From: Nocardioides jiangsuensis
GTDB lineage: Bacteria > Actinomycetota > Actinomycetes > Propionibacteriales > Nocardioidaceae
Length of the DNA: 64,000 bases
Assembly: GCF_019679455.1 (NCBI RefSeq)
Contig: NZ_JAIEZQ010000002.1
Location: forward strand, 930,001 to 994,000
Direction: 5' to 3'
How positions within the stretch are numbered: position 1 is the stretch's first letter; each line of letters opens with the position of its first letter. Positions 30,259 through 39,003 of the stretch are shown here, one piece after another. The notes under the pieces were generated by a model. The model ran no database searches. It was not told the DNA's origin and saw only the letters and a list, made by a program, of their open reading frames with translations. Made by a program: the position numbers and the translations under genes.

Positions 30259-30621
30259 ATGACCAACGTCATCGACACGCTCGCGGCTGCCACCAAGCGC
30301 GACGACATCCCCGCCTTCCGCGCCGGCGACACCCTCAAGGTGCACGTCAAGGTCGTCGAGGGCAACCGCTCCCGCGTCCAGGTCTTCCAGGGTGTCTGCA
30401 TCCGCCTGCAGGGCTCCGGCATCGGCCGCACCTTCACCGTCCGCAAGGTCTCCTTCGGTGTCGGCGTCGAGCGCACCTTCCCGCTGCACTCCCCGATCTT
30501 CGACAAGATCGAGGTCGTGACCCGCGGTGACGTCCGTCGCGCGAAGCTGTACTACCTGCGCAACCTGCGCGGCAAGGCTGCCAAGATCAAGGAGAAGCGC
30601 GAGGCGACCCCCGCGAGCTGA
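30259..30621 (+). CDS. rplS: 50S ribosomal protein L19
   Basis: 120 residues, at the 30S/50S interface. Signature segments: [76 protein letters not shown]. The ATG at 30259 follows GAGGAGACATC. The 201-base leader (30058-30258) contains possible stems (such as CCTGCCACAGG) and could be a regulatory leader, but I recognise no known motif. Transcription probably ends in the hairpin at 30670-30723, inside the lepB reading frame. Confidence 0.96.
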   Translation: MTNVIDTLAAATKRDDIPAFRAGDTLKVHVKVVEGNRSRVQVFQGVCIRLQGSGIGRTFTVRKVSFGVGVERTFPLHSPIFDKIEVVTRGDVRRAKLYYLRNLRGKAAKIKEKREATPAS

Positions 30622-30632
30622 CCGCCACTGGC

Positions 30633-30638
30633 TAGGCT
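30633..30638 (+). promoter_or_regulatory. -10 box of lepB (leaderless)
   Basis: TAGGCT lies 6 bases before the GTG at 30645, supporting that start. Confidence 0.5.
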
Positions 30639-30644
30639 CTCCGG

Positions 30645-31412
30645 GTGACCGACGCGCCTGAGAACGTACACCGCGACCCCGCCGACCCGGCTCCCTCCCA
30701 GGAGCCGTCGGCGGGGTCGCGGTCTTCCTCGTCCGGGCGCTCCCGCGAGGACAAGAAGCAGCTGCCGATCTGGCAGGAGATGTTCCTGCTGCTCGGCATC
30801 GCGCTCGTCCTCGCCGTCGTGATCAAGGCCTTCTTCATGCAGGCCTTCTACATCCCCTCGGGGTCGATGAACGACACCCTGGTCCTCAACGACCGGATCC
30901 TGGTGCAGAAGGTCTCCTACTGGGGCGGTGAGCCACAGCGCGGGGACATCGTGGTCTTCTCCGACCCGGGCGGCTGGCTGAGCTCCGGCGAGGTCACCAC
31001 CGCCGACAACCCGATGACCCAGGCCCTCGAGCTGTTCGGGCTCTACCCGACCGGCGGCCACCTCGTGAAGCGCGTCATCGGCGTCGGGGGAGACCGGGTC
31101 AGGTGCTGCGACGACCAGGGGCGGGTCAGCGTGAACGGCGTCCCGCTCAACGAGAAGTCCTACCTCGCCGAGGGCGAGAAGCCCTCCCTGATCGACTTCG
31201 ACGTGGAGGTCCAGGAGGGCTACATCTGGGTCCAGGGCGACAACCGCTCCAACTCCGCCGACTCCCGGGTCCACCTCGGCGACCCGGGCGGGGGGCAGAT
31301 CCCGGTGGACGACGTGGTCGGCAAGGTGTTCATGGTCGTGTGGCCGTGGGACCACAGCAAGATGCTCGAGCGCCCGGCGACCTTCGACTCGGTCGCCGCA
31401 GCCGGGCAGTGA
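30645..31412 (+). CDS. lepB: Signal peptidase I
   Basis: LepB cleaves signal peptides of exported proteins on the outer face of the membrane. 255 residues: a Ser/Pro-rich cytosolic N-terminus, one membrane helix (MFLLLGIALVLAVVIKAFFM), the catalytic Ser74 in YIPSGSMNDTL, and the general base Lys142 in GHLVKRVIGVGGDRV. GYIWVQGDNRSNSADSR and VVGKVFMVVWPW are the further conserved boxes. The GTG at 30645 is supported by a TAGGCT box 6 bases upstream. Codons 9-26 are also the two arms of a strong hairpin. Confidence 0.94.
   Translation: MTDAPENVHRDPADPAPSQEPSAGSRSSSSGRSREDKKQLPIWQEMFLLLGIALVLAVVIKAFFMQAFYIPSGSMNDTLVLNDRILVQKVSYWGGEPQRGDIVVFSDPGGWLSSGEVTTADNPMTQALELFGLYPTGGHLVKRVIGVGGDRVRCCDDQGRVSVNGVPLNEKSYLAEGEKPSLIDFDVEVQEGYIWVQGDNRSNSADSRVHLGDPGGGQIPVDDVVGKVFMVVWPWDHSKMLERPATFDSVAAAGQ
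30670..30723 (+). terminator. Terminator-like hairpin inside the lepB 5' coding end
   Basis: ACCGCGACCCCGCCGAC (30670-30686) pairs perfectly over 17 bases with GTCGGCGGGGTCGCGGT (30707-30723). GGCTCC/GGAGCC continues the stem after a two-base bulge. CTTCCTC follows. It looks like the rplS terminator, yet it lies within lepB. Confidence 0.6.
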
Positions 31413-31457
31413 CGCGCGCGGTCACGGGGGTCTTTTCCGGCCGGCGGTGTCCGGCGT

Positions 31458-31463
31458 GACAAT
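31458..31463 (+). promoter_or_regulatory. -10 box of rnhB
   Basis: GACAAT lies 9 bases before the ATG at 31473. Confidence 0.35.
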
Positions 31464-31472
31464 GGGGGCGTC

Positions 31473-32237
31473 ATGAGTGTGCTTCCTCGGGGTCTCACCG
31501 TCCGTCGCGACGCCGGCCTGTACGGCTACGAGCGGGCCCTGCGCCGCGCCGGTCTCGCGCCGATCGCGGGTGTGGACGAGGCGGGACGGGGCGCCTGCGC
31601 GGGACCGCTCGTCGCGGCCGCGGTGATCCTCCCCGACGGGCAGCGCGGCCAGGTGCCCGGGCTGGCCGACTCCAAGCTGCTGACCGCGAAGGCGCGGGAG
31701 CGCTGCTACGACCAGGTGGTCCGCCGTGCGCTGGCGTGGTCCGTGGTCGTGGTCGGGCCCGGGGAGTGCGACCGGCTCGGCATGCACGTGGCGAACGTGG
31801 AGGCCCTCCGGCGGGCGCTCGCGCGGCTCGAGGTGCGCCCGTCGTACGTGCTGACCGACGGCTTCCCCGTGGACGGCCTGGAGGTGCCCGGGCTCGCCGT
31901 GTGGAAGGGGGACCGGGTCGCGGCCTGCATCGCGGCCGCCTCGGTGATCGCGAAGGTCACCCGGGACCGGATCATGGCCGACCTGCACGAGCAGTACCCC
32001 GAGTACGACTTCGCGACGCACAAGGGCTACATCACCCCCACGCACACCGCGGCCCTGGAGAGCCACGGGCCCTGCCTGGTGCACCGGCGGCGGTTCGTGA
32101 ACGTCCGCCGGGTCGAGGAACCCGGACGCTGGGGCTGCGAGGGTGCGCCGGTCCACACCGGGGCCGGGGTCCTCGTGAACAATGACCCTCACGGCCCGCG
32201 CGCCGTGCAACCGCTGCCGACGGAGGACGCCCGATGA
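31473..32237 (+). CDS. rnhB: Ribonuclease HII
   Basis: RNase HII removes ribonucleotides from DNA and RNA primers. 254 residues. Catalytic motifs: GVDEAGRGACAGPLVAAAV with the D-E pair, GLADSKLLTAK, SYVLTDGFPVDG with the third acid, and AAASVIAKVTRDRIM. The C-terminal ~40 residues (GAPVHTGAGVLVNNDP) extend past the core and look disordered. The stop overlaps the DUF2469 start (ATGA). Confidence 0.95.
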   Translation: MSVLPRGLTVRRDAGLYGYERALRRAGLAPIAGVDEAGRGACAGPLVAAAVILPDGQRGQVPGLADSKLLTAKARERCYDQVVRRALAWSVVVVGPGECDRLGMHVANVEALRRALARLEVRPSYVLTDGFPVDGLEVPGLAVWKGDRVAACIAAASVIAKVTRDRIMADLHEQYPEYDFATHKGYITPTHTAALESHGPCLVHRRRFVNVRRVEEPGRWGCEGAPVHTGAGVLVNNDPHGPRAVQPLPTEDAR

Positions 32238-32542
32238 GTGCCGAGGATCTCGAGAAGTACGAGACCGAGATGGAGCTGCACCTCTACCGCGAGTACCGCG
32301 ACGTGGTGGGCATCTTCAAGTACGTCGTGGAGACCGACCGGCGCTTCTACCTGTGCAACCAGGTCGACGTGAAGGCGCGCACCGAGGCCGGCGACGTGTT
32401 CTTCGAGGTGTCGATGACCGACGCCTGGGTGTGGGACATGTACCGGCCGGCCCGGTTCGCCAAGAACGTGAAGGTCCTGACGTTCAAGGACGTCAACGTC
32501 GAGGAGCTCAGCCCGGCCGACATCGAGCTCCCGAAGCCCTGA
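32234..32542 (+). CDS. DUF2469 family protein
   Basis: 102 residues: MSAEDLEKYETEMELHLYRE, then VVGIFKYVVETDRRFYLCN and VWDMYRPARFAKNVKVLTFK. It belongs to the actinobacteria-wide DUF2469 family, always small, acidic and next to rnhB; function unknown. The start overlaps the rnhB stop by four bases, so it is translationally coupled. No signal peptide, membrane segment or catalytic motif is visible. Confidence 0.92.
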   Translation: MSAEDLEKYETEMELHLYREYRDVVGIFKYVVETDRRFYLCNQVDVKARTEAGDVFFEVSMTDAWVWDMYRPARFAKNVKVLTFKDVNVEELSPADIELPKP

Positions 32543-32662
32543 CCTCCGGCGCGGGGCCAGGTCTGGTCCCCAGGCCGCTCGCGGCCGCCGCCGTCCACAC
32601 CGGCTCCACCGGGACCCGCTCCCGGGGCCCCGCTGCGTGAGGCTGCGTGCAGGAGGTTCTCG

Positions 32663-33031
32663 ATGGACACGACTGCACAACGACGCTCGGCCCTCGGTGC
32701 GTACGGCGAGACGCTGGCGGCCCGCCACCTCGTCGACGCGGGCATGGTGCTGCTCGACCGCAACTGGCGCTGCGAGCTGGGCGAGCTCGACCTCGTCCTG
32801 CGCGACGGCCGGGTCCTGGTGGTCTGCGAGGTGAAGACCCGCTCCTCGACCGCGTTCGGCACCCCGCTCGAGGCGGTCACCGAGGTCAAGGCGGCCCGGC
32901 TCCGCCGGCTCGCGGCCCGCTGGCTCGCCGACCACACTGTCCGCCCCGCCGAGGTGCGCATCGACCTGGTCGGGGTGCTGGTGCCGCGGTCGGGCCCGAC
33001 CGAGCTCGACCACGTGCGGGGTGTGGCCTGA
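32663..33031 (+). CDS. YraN family putative endonuclease (UPF0102)
   Basis: 122 residues. Core LGAYGETLAARHLVDAGM, WRCELGELDLVLRDG, VVCEVKTRSS forms a Holliday-resolvase-like PD-(D/E)xK nuclease fold, with the acidic residues and E-x-K visible. Activity is not firmly established for the family. The ATG at 32663 follows AGGAGGTT. Its stop overlaps the comM start by one base (TGATG). YraN-ComM-DprA is a conserved DNA-handling cluster. Confidence 0.92.
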   Translation: MDTTAQRRSALGAYGETLAARHLVDAGMVLLDRNWRCELGELDLVLRDGRVLVVCEVKTRSSTAFGTPLEAVTEVKAARLRRLAARWLADHTVRPAEVRIDLVGVLVPRSGPTELDHVRGVA

Positions 33032-34623
33032 TGGCCGTCGCCACCGCCCGGACGATCTCGCTGCAGGGGGCGACCGGCCACCTGATCGACGTCCAGGTCG
33101 ACCTGTCCCAGGGCGTGGTCAAGACCGCGATGGTGGGGCGTCCCGACGCCTCGATCAGCGAGGCCCGCGACCGGTGCCGGGCCGCGGTCACCAACAGCGG
33201 GTTCGAGTGGCCGGCCACCCGGCGGGTGACGATCCTGCTCTCGCCGGCCGACCTGCCCAAGCGCGGCCCGCACTTCGACCTCGCGATCGCGGTGGCCACG
33301 CTGGCCGCCTCGGGCACGATCCCGGTCGCCGCGCTGGCCGGGGTCGTCTTCGTCGGCGAGTTGACCCTCGACGGGCGGCTGCGCTCGGTGCCCGGGGTGC
33401 TGCCGATGGCGATGGCCGCCTCCGCCCGCGGCGTGCGCTGCGTGATGGTGCCCGAGACCCAGGTGGACGAGGCGGCGATGGTCCCCGGGATGACGGTGAT
33501 CGCGGTCCGCTCGCTCGCGCAGGTGGTCGCCGTCCTCCGCGACGACGAGGTCCCCGACGCGCCCGCCGTGGACCCGCTCGCGAGCGGGCCGCTGCTCAGC
33601 TGGCGCGGGGAGGAGCGGATCAGCGAGGTGGACCTCGCCGACGTCCTCGGCATGGCCGACGCCCGCTACGCGCTCGAGGTCGCCGCGGCCGGAGGACACC
33701 ACCTGATGCTGAGCGGACCGAAGGGGGCGGGCAAGACCACGCTGGCCGAGCGGATCCCCGGGCTGCTTCCCGACCTCACCGTGGAGCAGTCGCTCGAGCT
33801 CAGCGCGATCTACTCGCTGGCGGGGTGCCTGCCCGCGGGCCAGACCATGGTCACCCGGCCGCCGTTCCGCGCCCCGCACCACTCGGCGTCCCGGGCCAGC
33901 CTGCTCGGCGGAGGCAGCGGCCGGGTCAGACCGGGGGAGGTGAGCCGTGCGCACACCGGCGCCCTGTTCCTCGACGAGTTCCCGCTGTTCAACGCCGACA
34001 TCATCGACGCGCTGCGCGAGCCGCTGGAGAGCGGGGAGATCACGATCGCCCGCGGGGAGGAGACCGCGACCTTCCCGGCCCGGGCGATGTTCGTGATCGC
34101 CTGCAACCCGTGCCCGTGCGGCGACTACCACCCGACCAACCGCGACAACCGGTGCACGTGCACGGAGGTGCGCCGCCGGGAGTACCGCAAGAAGATCAGC
34201 GGGCCGGTCGCGGACCGGGTGGACATCACCCGCCACGTGGAGCCGGTCCGCGCCTACGAGGTAAACGACCCGCTGGCCCGTCCCGAGACCTCCGCCGAGG
34301 TGCGGGTCCGGGTCACGGCCGCCCGCGAGCGTCAGGCGGTCCGCTACGACTGCACCGGGTGGCGGCTCAACGCCGACGTTCCCGGCCCGGTGCTGCGGGA
34401 GCGCTGGCCGCTGACCGACGAGGCCGACCGACTGCTGACCGAGCGGGTCTACGCCGGCGAGCTGACCCGGCGCGGCGCCACCCGGGTGCACCGGCTGGCG
34501 TGGACGGTGACCGACCTGCGCGGCGGCGACCGGCCGGGCCTCGACGAGGTCGACGTGGGGCTGCGGCTCCGCACCGGCCAGCCGTTGATGCTCGACACGC
34601 TTGTCGGCTCGAGGCCGGCATGA
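33031..34623 (+). CDS. comM: ComM/YifB family AAA+ ATPase (Mg-chelatase-like)
   Basis: 530 residues. ComM is a hexameric helicase that aids branch migration during recombination of incoming DNA. Domains: an N-terminal Lon/S5-like domain (VDVQVDLSQGVVKTAMVG-type segment, LLSPADLPKRGPHFDL), AAA+ domain with Walker A GPKGAGKTTLAE and Walker B ALFLDEF, the cysteine cluster CNPCPCGDYH with further Cys, and a C-terminal Mg-chelatase lid. The ATG at 33031 overlaps the yraN stop, and the stop overlaps dprA (ATGA). Confidence 0.93.
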   Translation: MAVATARTISLQGATGHLIDVQVDLSQGVVKTAMVGRPDASISEARDRCRAAVTNSGFEWPATRRVTILLSPADLPKRGPHFDLAIAVATLAASGTIPVAALAGVVFVGELTLDGRLRSVPGVLPMAMAASARGVRCVMVPETQVDEAAMVPGMTVIAVRSLAQVVAVLRDDEVPDAPAVDPLASGPLLSWRGEERISEVDLADVLGMADARYALEVAAAGGHHLMLSGPKGAGKTTLAERIPGLLPDLTVEQSLELSAIYSLAGCLPAGQTMVTRPPFRAPHHSASRASLLGGGSGRVRPGEVSRAHTGALFLDEFPLFNADIIDALREPLESGEITIARGEETATFPARAMFVIACNPCPCGDYHPTNRDNRCTCTEVRRREYRKKISGPVADRVDITRHVEPVRAYEVNDPLARPETSAEVRVRVTAARERQAVRYDCTGWRLNADVPGPVLRERWPLTDEADRLLTERVYAGELTRRGATRVHRLAWTVTDLRGGDRPGLDEVDVGLRLRTGQPLMLDTLVGSRPA

Positions 34624-35735
34624 GCGAGCGCGTCGCCCGAGCCGCCCTGACTCGGCTGAGCGAGCCGGGGGACCTGCGGCTGGCCACCCTGGTCGCGCGG
34701 CTGGGCGCCAACGAGGTCTACGCCCTGCTCCGCGACGAGCAGGACGTCGCCGGGGTCTACACCGACGTGGCCGCCCGGCTCCGCGGGCTCGACCCCGAGC
34801 GCGAGCTCGACGACGCCGCCCGCAAGGGCATCCGCTTCGTCTGCCCCGAGGACGACGAGTGGCCTGCGGCCCTCGACGACCTCGACCGGTGCGAGACGCT
34901 GCAGAGCCGGGGCGGTGCGCCGCTGGGTCTCTGGGTGCGGGGTGGCGCCCGGCTGGACCAGATGAGCCGCTCCGCCGCCGCCGTGGTCGGTTCCCGTTCC
35001 GCCACCACGTACGGCGCCGGGGTCGCCGGCGACGTCGCCGCCCATCTCGCGGGCCACGGGGTGACCGTCGTCTCCGGCGCGGCGTACGGCATCGACGTGG
35101 CGGCCCACCGGGGGGCTCTGGCGGCCCGTGGCCCCACGCTCGCGGTGCTCGCCTGCGGCGTGGACCGTGCCTACCCGGCGGCGCACACCACCCTGCTCGA
35201 CTACATCGCCGAGCGCGGGCTGGTCGTGTCCGAGCTGCCGCCGGGGTGCTCGCCCACCCGCCTCCGCTTCCTCTCCCGCAACCGGGTGATCGCCGCCCTC
35301 GCCCAGGGCACCGTCGTCGTGGAGGCAGCCGTCCGCAGCGGCGCGCTGAACACCGCCAACTGGGCGGCCCGGCTCAACCGGGTGGTGATGGGCGTGCCCG
35401 GGCCGGTGACCAGCGCGCCCTCCGAGGGCGTGCACCAGCTGATCCGCACCCGCGACGCGGCACTGGTCACCAGCGGTGCGGACGTGCTCGAGCTGCTGGC
35501 CCCGGCCGGGTCCTTCCTCGCTCCCGAGGCACGTGGTCCGGAGACGGTGCGCGACCGCCTGCCCGAGCGGGACCGGCAGGTGCTGGAGGCGGTCCCGGTC
35601 AGCCAGGGGGCGAGCGCCGACTCGATCGCCCGGACCGCCGGTATCGCCACCCGCGAAGTCGCCCCGGCGCTGGACCGGTTGCGGGGCGTCGGGCTGGTCG
35701 AGCGGTCCGGGGAGGTGTGGCGGCTTCTGCGCTGA
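34620..35735 (+). CDS. dprA: DNA-processing protein DprA
   Basis: DprA loads RecA on single-stranded DNA entering by transformation; in non-competent actinobacteria its role is less clear. 371 residues with the Rossmann core: [64 protein letters not shown]-terminal winged helix follows ([19 protein letters not shown]). The ATG overlaps the comM stop by four bases. Confidence 0.94.
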   Translation: MSERVARAALTRLSEPGDLRLATLVARLGANEVYALLRDEQDVAGVYTDVAARLRGLDPERELDDAARKGIRFVCPEDDEWPAALDDLDRCETLQSRGGAPLGLWVRGGARLDQMSRSAAAVVGSRSATTYGAGVAGDVAAHLAGHGVTVVSGAAYGIDVAAHRGALAARGPTLAVLACGVDRAYPAAHTTLLDYIAERGLVVSELPPGCSPTRLRFLSRNRVIAALAQGTVVVEAAVRSGALNTANWAARLNRVVMGVPGPVTSAPSEGVHQLIRTRDAALVTSGADVLELLAPAGSFLAPEARGPETVRDRLPERDRQVLEAVPVSQGASADSIARTAGIATREVAPALDRLRGVGLVERSGEVWRLLR

Positions 35736-35819
35736 CACCGCGACGGGGCACTCCGACGAGCAGGGAACGAGGCGTGACGCCACACCCGCGACCAGCCGAG
35801 AACCGCCACGTCCGGCGCG

Positions 35820-35825
35820 TAGGCT
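35820..35825 (+). promoter_or_regulatory. -10 box of xerC (leaderless)
   Basis: TAGGCT lies 7 bases before the GTG at 35833. Confidence 0.45.
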
Positions 35826-35832
35826 CGCGCTC

Positions 35833-36819
35833 GTGGTGGCGAAGGATCCCGAGGCAGCCGACGCGGAGGCGTCCGCCGCGGAGCCGACCCCTCCCGCGGA
35901 GGCGGCGCTTCCCGAGCCGATGGCGGCCGTGCTCGCCGACTACGAGCGGCACCTGACCTCCGAGCGCGACCTGACCCCGCACACCGTCCGGGCCTACCTG
36001 GGCGACATCGCCGGGATGCTGGAGCACGCAGCCCTGCTCGGTCACGGCGACGTCCGCGGGCTCGACGTGGCGACGCTGCGAAGCTGGCTGGCGAAGCAGC
36101 AGACGTTGGGAAAGGCGCGGACCACGATGTCGCGCCGTGCCACCGCGGTGCGGGTCTTCACCGCCTGGGCGCAGCGCACCGGCCGCGCCGAGACCGACCC
36201 GGGCGCCCTGCTCGGCTCGCCGAAGGCGCACCGCACGCTGCCGCCGGCCCTGCGGGTGGACGAGGCCCGGAAGCTGCTGGCCGCCGCGGCCACCCGCGCC
36301 GACGACGGCAGCCCGGTCGGCCTGCGGGACGTGGCGATCCTCGAGCTGCTCTACGCCACCGGGATCCGGGTCGGTGAGCTGTGCGGCCTCGACGTCGACG
36401 ACGTCGACCGGGAGCGGCGGGTGGTGCGGGTGCTCGGCAAGGGCCGCAAGGAGCGCACCGTCCCCTACGGCCAGCCCGCAGACCGCGCTCTCGCGGTCTG
36501 GCTGGGCGGCCCCCGGACAGCGCTCGCCGTGCACGGCTCGGGCGCCGCGCTGTTCCTGGGAGTGCGCGGCGGCCGGATCGACCAGCGGGCGGTGCGCTCG
36601 ATGGTGCACGCCCGCCTCGCCGACGTCCCCGGCGCGCCCGACCTCGGTCCGCACGGCCTTCGGCACACCGCGGCCACGCACCTGCTCGAGGGCGGGGCGG
36701 ACCTGCGCACGGTCCAGGAGCTGCTCGGGCACGCTTCGCTGGCGACCACCCAGATCTACACCCACGTCACCACCGATCGCCTGAGGGCCGCCTACCGGCA
36801 GGCACACCCCCGAGCCTGA
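35833..36819 (+). CDS. xerC: Tyrosine recombinase XerC
   Basis: XerC resolves chromosome dimers at dif. 328 residues: a Pro/Ala-rich N-terminus, a SAM-like core-binding domain ([25 protein letters not shown]), and the catalytic domain with R in [14 protein letters not shown] in [13 protein letters not shown]-x-x-R in [17 protein letters not shown] in ELLGHASL, and Tyr in TTQIYTHV. All active-site residues are present. The start GTG at 35833 (or the adjacent GTG at 35836) is supported by a TAGGCT box 7 bases upstream. It converges on the M23 peptidase gene. Confidence 0.94.
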   Translation: MVAKDPEAADAEASAAEPTPPAEAALPEPMAAVLADYERHLTSERDLTPHTVRAYLGDIAGMLEHAALLGHGDVRGLDVATLRSWLAKQQTLGKARTTMSRRATAVRVFTAWAQRTGRAETDPGALLGSPKAHRTLPPALRVDEARKLLAAAATRADDGSPVGLRDVAILELLYATGIRVGELCGLDVDDVDRERRVVRVLGKGRKERTVPYGQPADRALAVWLGGPRTALAVHGSGAALFLGVRGGRIDQRAVRSMVHARLADVPGAPDLGPHGLRHTAATHLLEGGADLRTVQELLGHASLATTQIYTHVTTDRLRAAYRQAHPRA

Positions 36820-36831
36820 GGGGCCGCATAC

Positions 36832-37482
36832 TCAACGCCCCGATCCGGCCAGGAGCGGCGGACGCGGGGACGACGGGGTGAGCCCGCCGGTCTGCCGGCC
36901 GGCCGGTCCTGGGATGCCCAGGGGCGTCGGAGCGGTCGGCAGGCCCGAGAACAGCGGCAGCAGCCGCACCGGTCCGGCGCCCACCAGCGTGAGCGGGTCG
37001 AGGTAGGTGTCGCCCTCGACCAGGCCCCAGTGCAGGCAGGACCGCGGCCAGCAGTGGGAGCCGAAGAGCTCCAGGGAGCCGATCCGCTGCCCGGATGCCA
37101 CCAGGTCCCCGACGCCCACCGACGCGGTGACCGGTTCGTAGGTGGTGCGGGTGGGGCCGTGGGCGACCACGACCACGCCGCGGCCGGCGAGACGGCCGGC
37201 GAAGGTGACCGTGCCGGCGAGGGCGGCGCGGACCGGCTGGCCCGTGGACCCGAGCAGGTCGACGCCTCGGTGGCCCGCGGCGTAGCGCGTCTCCGGCGGG
37301 TCGAAGCCGGCGACGACCTCGGGGGTGGGGGAGAGCGGCCAGGTGCCGGCGCCCCGGGCAGGAGCCGCGCCCTCGGCGGGTGTGGGGACCGGGGCGGGTG
37401 CGTCCGGGGCGGGCGCAGCCGGGGCGGGACCGCCGAGCCCGAGCACGATGAGGGCGAGCAGGTGGGCGAGTGCGACGTTCAT
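36832..37482 (-). CDS. Secreted M23-family peptidase (peptidoglycan LytM type)
   Basis: 216 residues. Signal peptide NVALAHLLALIVLGLGGPAPA, a Pro/Ala-rich linker, then an M23 (LytM) domain: FDPPETRYAAGHRGVDLLGS gives the zinc H-x(3)-D, and SCLHWGLVEGDTYLDP contains the C-terminal HxG region. In this version the second HxH is reduced to LHWG, so it is uncertain whether both zinc ligands are present. It probably acts on cell-wall cross-links or as a non-catalytic regulator. The ATG at 37482 is preferred over 70 open upstream codons because it starts the signal peptide. Confidence 0.85.
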   Translation of the reverse strand: MNVALAHLLALIVLGLGGPAPAAPAPDAPAPVPTPAEGAAPARGAGTWPLSPTPEVVAGFDPPETRYAAGHRGVDLLGSTGQPVRAALAGTVTFAGRLAGRGVVVVAHGPTRTTYEPVTASVGVGDLVASGQRIGSLELFGSHCWPRSCLHWGLVEGDTYLDPLTLVGAGPVRLLPLFSGLPTAPTPLGIPGPAGRQTGGLTPSSPRPPLLAGSGR

Positions 37483-37899
37483 GGGGCGAGGATGACGGTG
37501 GCGGGCCGCCGTACGCCTCCACTCCGCTCCGGCGGTGGACGACTGGTCGTGGCGGCCGGTTGTGCACCGGATCGGGCCGGTTCGGAGGATTAGGGGCGCG
37601 GGCCGGTTCTCGTCTAGAATCGCGCGTGGCAACCCGTGTACTCGGGTTGTACTTCGCACGCTCGCTCTCCGCGACCGAGTCGTCACCCTCACCGGCGGCG
37701 GCTCATCCGTGGGCGTCGTCCCTTTCGGTCTCCCTCACGGGAGTCGGGACGCGCGCGGGCGTCAGGGCAGGGCGGCACCCGTCTCCCTGCGGCAAACTGA
37801 GCCGACCCGCTCACGCGAGTCGACGCACGTGCCGGACCTCGGTCTTGCGCACGTGCGCGTCCGTGTGTGCAGGTCACACGACCAGGAGGAACGATCGGC
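37483..37899 (+). other. 417-base gap upstream of rpsB: promoter and structured leader
   Basis: No gene is seen. A clear -10 TAGAAT lies at 37615-37620, so the rpsB leader is about 275 bases. The leader contains CAACCCG/CGGGTTG (37630-37636, 37643-37649), a pair of GCACGTGC palindromes (37825-37832, 37849-37856), and GTGTG/CACAC just before the ribosome site. It could be the S2 autoregulatory leader; no known motif is recognised. The first ~130 bases overlap the upstream region of the divergent M23 gene. Confidence 0.5.
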
Positions 37900-38883
37900 A
37901 TGGCCGTCGTCACCATGCGCCAGCTCCTTGAGAGCGGCGTCCACTTCGGGCACCAGACCCGCCGTTGGAACCCGAAGATGAAGCGCTTCATCATGACCGA
38001 GCGCAACGGCATCTACATCATCGACCTGCAGCAGTCGCTGGCCTACATCGACCGCGGCTACGCCTTCATCAAGGACACCGTCGCCAAGGGCGGCACCGTG
38101 ATGTTCGTGGGCACCAAGAAGCAGGCCCAGGAGGCGATCGCCGAGCAGGCGACCCGCGTCGGGATGCCCTACGTCAACCAGCGTTGGCTCGGCGGCATGC
38201 TCACGAACTTCCAGACGGTGCACCAGCGCATCAACCGTCTGAAGGAGCTCGACGAGATCGACTTCGACAACGTCGCGGGCAGCGGGCGCACCAAGAAGGA
38301 GCTCCTGCAGATGAAGCGGGAGCGCGACAAGCTCGAGAAGACCCTCGGTGGTATCCGCGAGATGACCCGCACCCCCTCCGCGGTGTGGATCGTCGACACG
38401 AAGAAGGAGCACCTCGCCGTCGAGGAGGCCCGCAAGCTCCGGATCCCGATCATCGGCATCCTGGACACCAACTGCGACCCCGACGAGGTCGACTTCCCGA
38501 TCCCGGGCAACGACGACGCGATCCGCGCCGTCGGCCTGCTCACCCGCGTCGTCGCCGACGCCGTCGCCGACGGCCTGATGGCTCGCTCCGGCGCCAAGAC
38601 CGGCGACGCCGCCACCGGCGCCGAGCTGGGCTCCGAGGAGCCGCTGGCCGAGTGGGAGCGCGAGCTCCTCGCCGGTGACGCGGACAAGGCGGCCGTCGAG
38701 GCGACCGGTGGGGACGCGGAGAAGACCGACACCCCCGCCGCCGAGGCCACCGGCGCGTCCTCCGAGGGCGCCGAGTCCACCGAGGCTGCTGAGTCCACCG
38801 AGGCTGCTGAGTCCACCGAGGCTGTCGAGGCTGCCGAGTCCGCCGCCCCCGCGGCCGACGCCGACGCCGAGAAGCAGGCCTGA
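37900..38883 (+). CDS. rpsB: 30S ribosomal protein S2 with repetitive acidic tail
   Basis: 327 residues, longer than the usual ~240-280. Conserved S2 fold: [82 protein letters not shown]. From about residue 285 an acidic tail contains a repeated ESTEAA unit encoded by an 18-bp tandem repeat. S2 is needed for S1 binding and initiation. The ATG at 37900 follows CAGGAGGAACGATCGGC. Confidence 0.97.
   Translation: MAVVTMRQLLESGVHFGHQTRRWNPKMKRFIMTERNGIYIIDLQQSLAYIDRGYAFIKDTVAKGGTVMFVGTKKQAQEAIAEQATRVGMPYVNQRWLGGMLTNFQTVHQRINRLKELDEIDFDNVAGSGRTKKELLQMKRERDKLEKTLGGIREMTRTPSAVWIVDTKKEHLAVEEARKLRIPIIGILDTNCDPDEVDFPIPGNDDAIRAVGLLTRVVADAVADGLMARSGAKTGDAATGAELGSEEPLAEWERELLAGDADKAAVEATGGDAEKTDTPAAEATGASSEGAESTEAAESTEAAESTEAVEAAESAAPAADADAEKQA
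38773..38826 (+). repeat. 18-bp tandem repeat, three copies, in the rpsB tail
   Basis: GAGTCCACCGAGGCTGCT at 38773-38790 and 38791-38808 are identical; the third copy 38809-38826 ends GTC. It encodes [12 protein letters not shown] and ESTEAV in the disordered S2 tail, and such arrays may vary in number between strains. Confidence 0.85.
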
Positions 38884-38898
38884 CCCACTTCGCAGGTA

Positions 38899-38939
38899 CG
38901 GGTGGGTACGGCGGCCGCCACGGCCGGCGTACCCACCCG
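38899..38939 (+). terminator. Hairpin between rpsB and tsf
   Basis: CGGGTGGGTAC (38899-38909) and GTACCCACCCG (38929-38939) pair perfectly over 11 bases, with partial pairing inside. It is placed like the attenuating terminators that lower tsf relative to rpsB in other bacteria. Confidence 0.6.
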
Positions 38940-39003
38940 CCACCCGCGCGGTGACCGCACCACCACCGACCCCACTTCACGAACCACGAGGGAATCGAGA
39001 CTC

